In this document: piece after piece, positions 63,117-64,000 of the stretch
Position numbering within the stretch: the first letter of the stretch is position 1
How the letters are laid out: each line of letters begins with the position of its first letter
NCBI RefSeq assembly: GCF_009296165.1
Contig: NZ_VUAZ01000015.1
Span: 1 to 64,000 of the forward strand
Source: Pseudomonas kitaguniensis
GTDB lineage: Bacteria > Pseudomonadota > Gammaproteobacteria > Pseudomonadales > Pseudomonadaceae
Length of the DNA: 64,000 nucleotides
Reading direction: 5' to 3'
The notes under the pieces: model-generated
Told to the model about the DNA's origin: nothing
What the model saw: the letters and a program-made list of their open reading frames with translations, nothing else
The model's database searches: none
Program-made: the position numbers and the translations under genes

Positions 63117-64000
63117 CTACGCTGGCGCGCAGGGGTTCTGTTTTTTTGCAGGTTTAATGCGTCGGGCCTGGGTTACCCGGTCCACCAGGTACACCAGCCC
63201 GTGGTAATCGATGCCGCCATGCTGGCTCAGGCCAATCTCGCAGGTACGGCTGGTGGAGATGCCTTCGCTGCAAAATTGCACGGCGTCTTTGAGTGAGCGC
63301 AGGGCGTGGGCGTTGAGTTGCGGCGTGGTAAAGCCTTTGTCGCCGGCGAAGCCGCAGCAGTGAATGCCTTCGGGGACGACCACGGTTTTCGCGCAGCGTC
63401 GCACGAGGTCGATCAGCGCCTGGCTTTCGCCCAAATGTTGGGTGCTGCAGGTGACGTGAACGGCGATGGGCGCTTCCTGGGGCGTGAAGTCGAGGCGCTG
63501 CATCAGGTGGGTGCGGATAAAACGCACCGGGTCATAGAGGTCGAGGCGCGTTTCGCCGAGGTCTTGCACCAGCCGCAGGGTGCACGGGCTGGTGTCGCAG
63601 TAGATTGGGTCGAGGCCGCCACGGCTGGCCTGCAGCAGTGCGCCAAGCAGTTCCTGGCGCTTTTGCTCGGCCTGCTCGGCGTAGCCTTTGGAGGCGAAGG
63701 GCTGGCCGCAGCACAGGCCGTCGAAGTTGTCGGGCAGCACAATGTGGTAACCGGCCTTTTCCAGCAGGCCACGGGTTTTGTCGTACAGCGACATCTGCTC
63801 TTTATCACCGGCTGCCGGGCCCATGGCGCGTGAGACGCAAGCCGCCAAATACACCACGCGCGGGCGCTCGTCTGTGAGCGTTGGGCTGAAGCGAATGGCT
63901 TTTTCCGGCTGCGGCATGGCGCTGGACCATTGCGGGATTTGCCCCTTGGACAGTGTGGTCAGCGTGGCTGACAGCTTCGCCAGGCGCGGGGCGCCCAAGA
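63117..64000 (-). CDS. FAD/Fe-S D-lactate-dehydrogenase-like protein, C-terminal part
   Basis: The frame is open to the right edge, so the N-terminal part lies outside the window. The visible 294 residues contain two CCG-type motifs (LCCGQPFASKG and HCCGFAGDKG) and further cysteines (YLAACVSRAMGP, DTSPCTLRL, HVTCSTQHLG). This is the cysteine-rich domain of GlcF/heterodisulfide-reductase type found at the end of FAD-linked D-lactate dehydrogenases. The enzyme would oxidise D-lactate or a similar hydroxy acid at the membrane. Confidence 0.85.
   Translation of the reverse strand, partial: LGAPRLAKLSATLTTLSKGQIPQWSSAMPQPEKAIRFSPTLTDERPRVVYLAACVSRAMGPAAGDKEQMSLYDKTRGLLEKAGYHIVLPDNFDGLCCGQPFASKGYAEQAEQKRQELLGALLQASRGGLDPIYCDTSPCTLRLVQDLGETRLDLYDPVRFIRTHLMQRLDFTPQEAPIAVHVTCSTQHLGESQALIDLVRRCAKTVVVPEGIHCCGFAGDKGFTTPQLNAHALRSLKDAVQFCSEGISTSRTCEIGLSQHGGIDYHGLVYLVDRVTQARRIKPAKKQNPCAPA

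Noticed and set aside
1..64000. CRISPR array or cas genes
   Set aside because: No regularly spaced repeat array and no Cas protein was seen. The short direct repeats at 17494 and near the island ends are too few.

Overview
The window looks like a Pseudomonas chromosome, most likely of the P. fluorescens group. The signs are a full-length ssrA (tmRNA) whose tag peptide reads ANDENYGQEFAIAA, a small DUF3077/DUF6124-type protein, a VgrG-linked lipase locus, and moderately GC-rich chromosomal genes contrasting with several AT-rich cargo genes.

Positions 1-16400 are chromosomal, almost all on the minus strand. First comes a decayed type VI secretion (T6SS) locus: a vgrG stub, two copies of a lipoprotein gene (probable immunity protein), a 41-residue stub of a lipase, and a class 3 lipase gene that runs off the left edge. 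Next is a seven-gene uptake and catabolism operon (solute-binding protein, two permeases, ATPase, glycerophosphodiesterase, inositol-monophosphatase-like phosphatase, ROK regulator). Its enzyme pair recalls agrocinopine (acc) sugar-phosphodiester catabolism. A tonB-exbB-exbD cluster lies directly upstream. Then follow a truncated glycosidase, an exonuclease-BRCT gene, an IS66 remnant and a small gene with a structured leader RNA resembling C4 antisense RNA.

Positions 16405-62262 are a genomic island of about 46 kb inserted at the 3' end of ssrA. A tyrosine integrase (60798-62066) lies next to ssrA. A degenerate copy of the ssrA 3' end is at 16405, and matching GGAATACC arm repeats sit near both ends. 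From left to right the island carries: an RHH-like protein, AlpA and a YagK/YfjJ replication-type protein; a type I BREX locus (HTH gene, brxA, brxB, brxC, pglX, pglZ, brxL) with an ATPase/nuclease-like pair embedded between brxC and pglX, a DUF262 remnant between pglX and pglZ, and a frameshift near the end of brxL; a vgrG fragment with AT-rich cargo; an XRE regulator with two matching palindromic operators; a plasmid/phage-type module (metal-binding/RDF-like protein, YqaJ exonuclease, DUF932 protein); a four-gene cassette of two DUF262 proteins, an acidic protein and a HEPN protein; a divergent three-gene operon (unknown protein, RecB-like nuclease/helicase, ankyrin protein); a WYL regulator of the BrxR/CapW type; a membrane coiled-coil protein, an ADP-ribosylglycohydrolase and a zinc-ribbon protein; and a pair of dynamin-like GTPases (LeoA type plus partner). 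No conjugation or virion genes are visible, so this is an integrated defence island rather than a prophage or self-transmissible element.

The most likely undescribed systems are the DUF262/DUF262/acidic/HEPN cassette (42283-47353), the unknown/nuclease-helicase/ankyrin operon (47579-53240) and the ATPase/nuclease pair inside BREX (25212-26842). Related half-sites of the form TTTRYCYGT lie before BREX, between the two divergent cassettes and before the WYL gene, which hints at common control. To the right, 62240-64000 is chromosome again: ssrA, a small secreted protein and the end of a lactate-dehydrogenase-like iron-sulfur flavoprotein.
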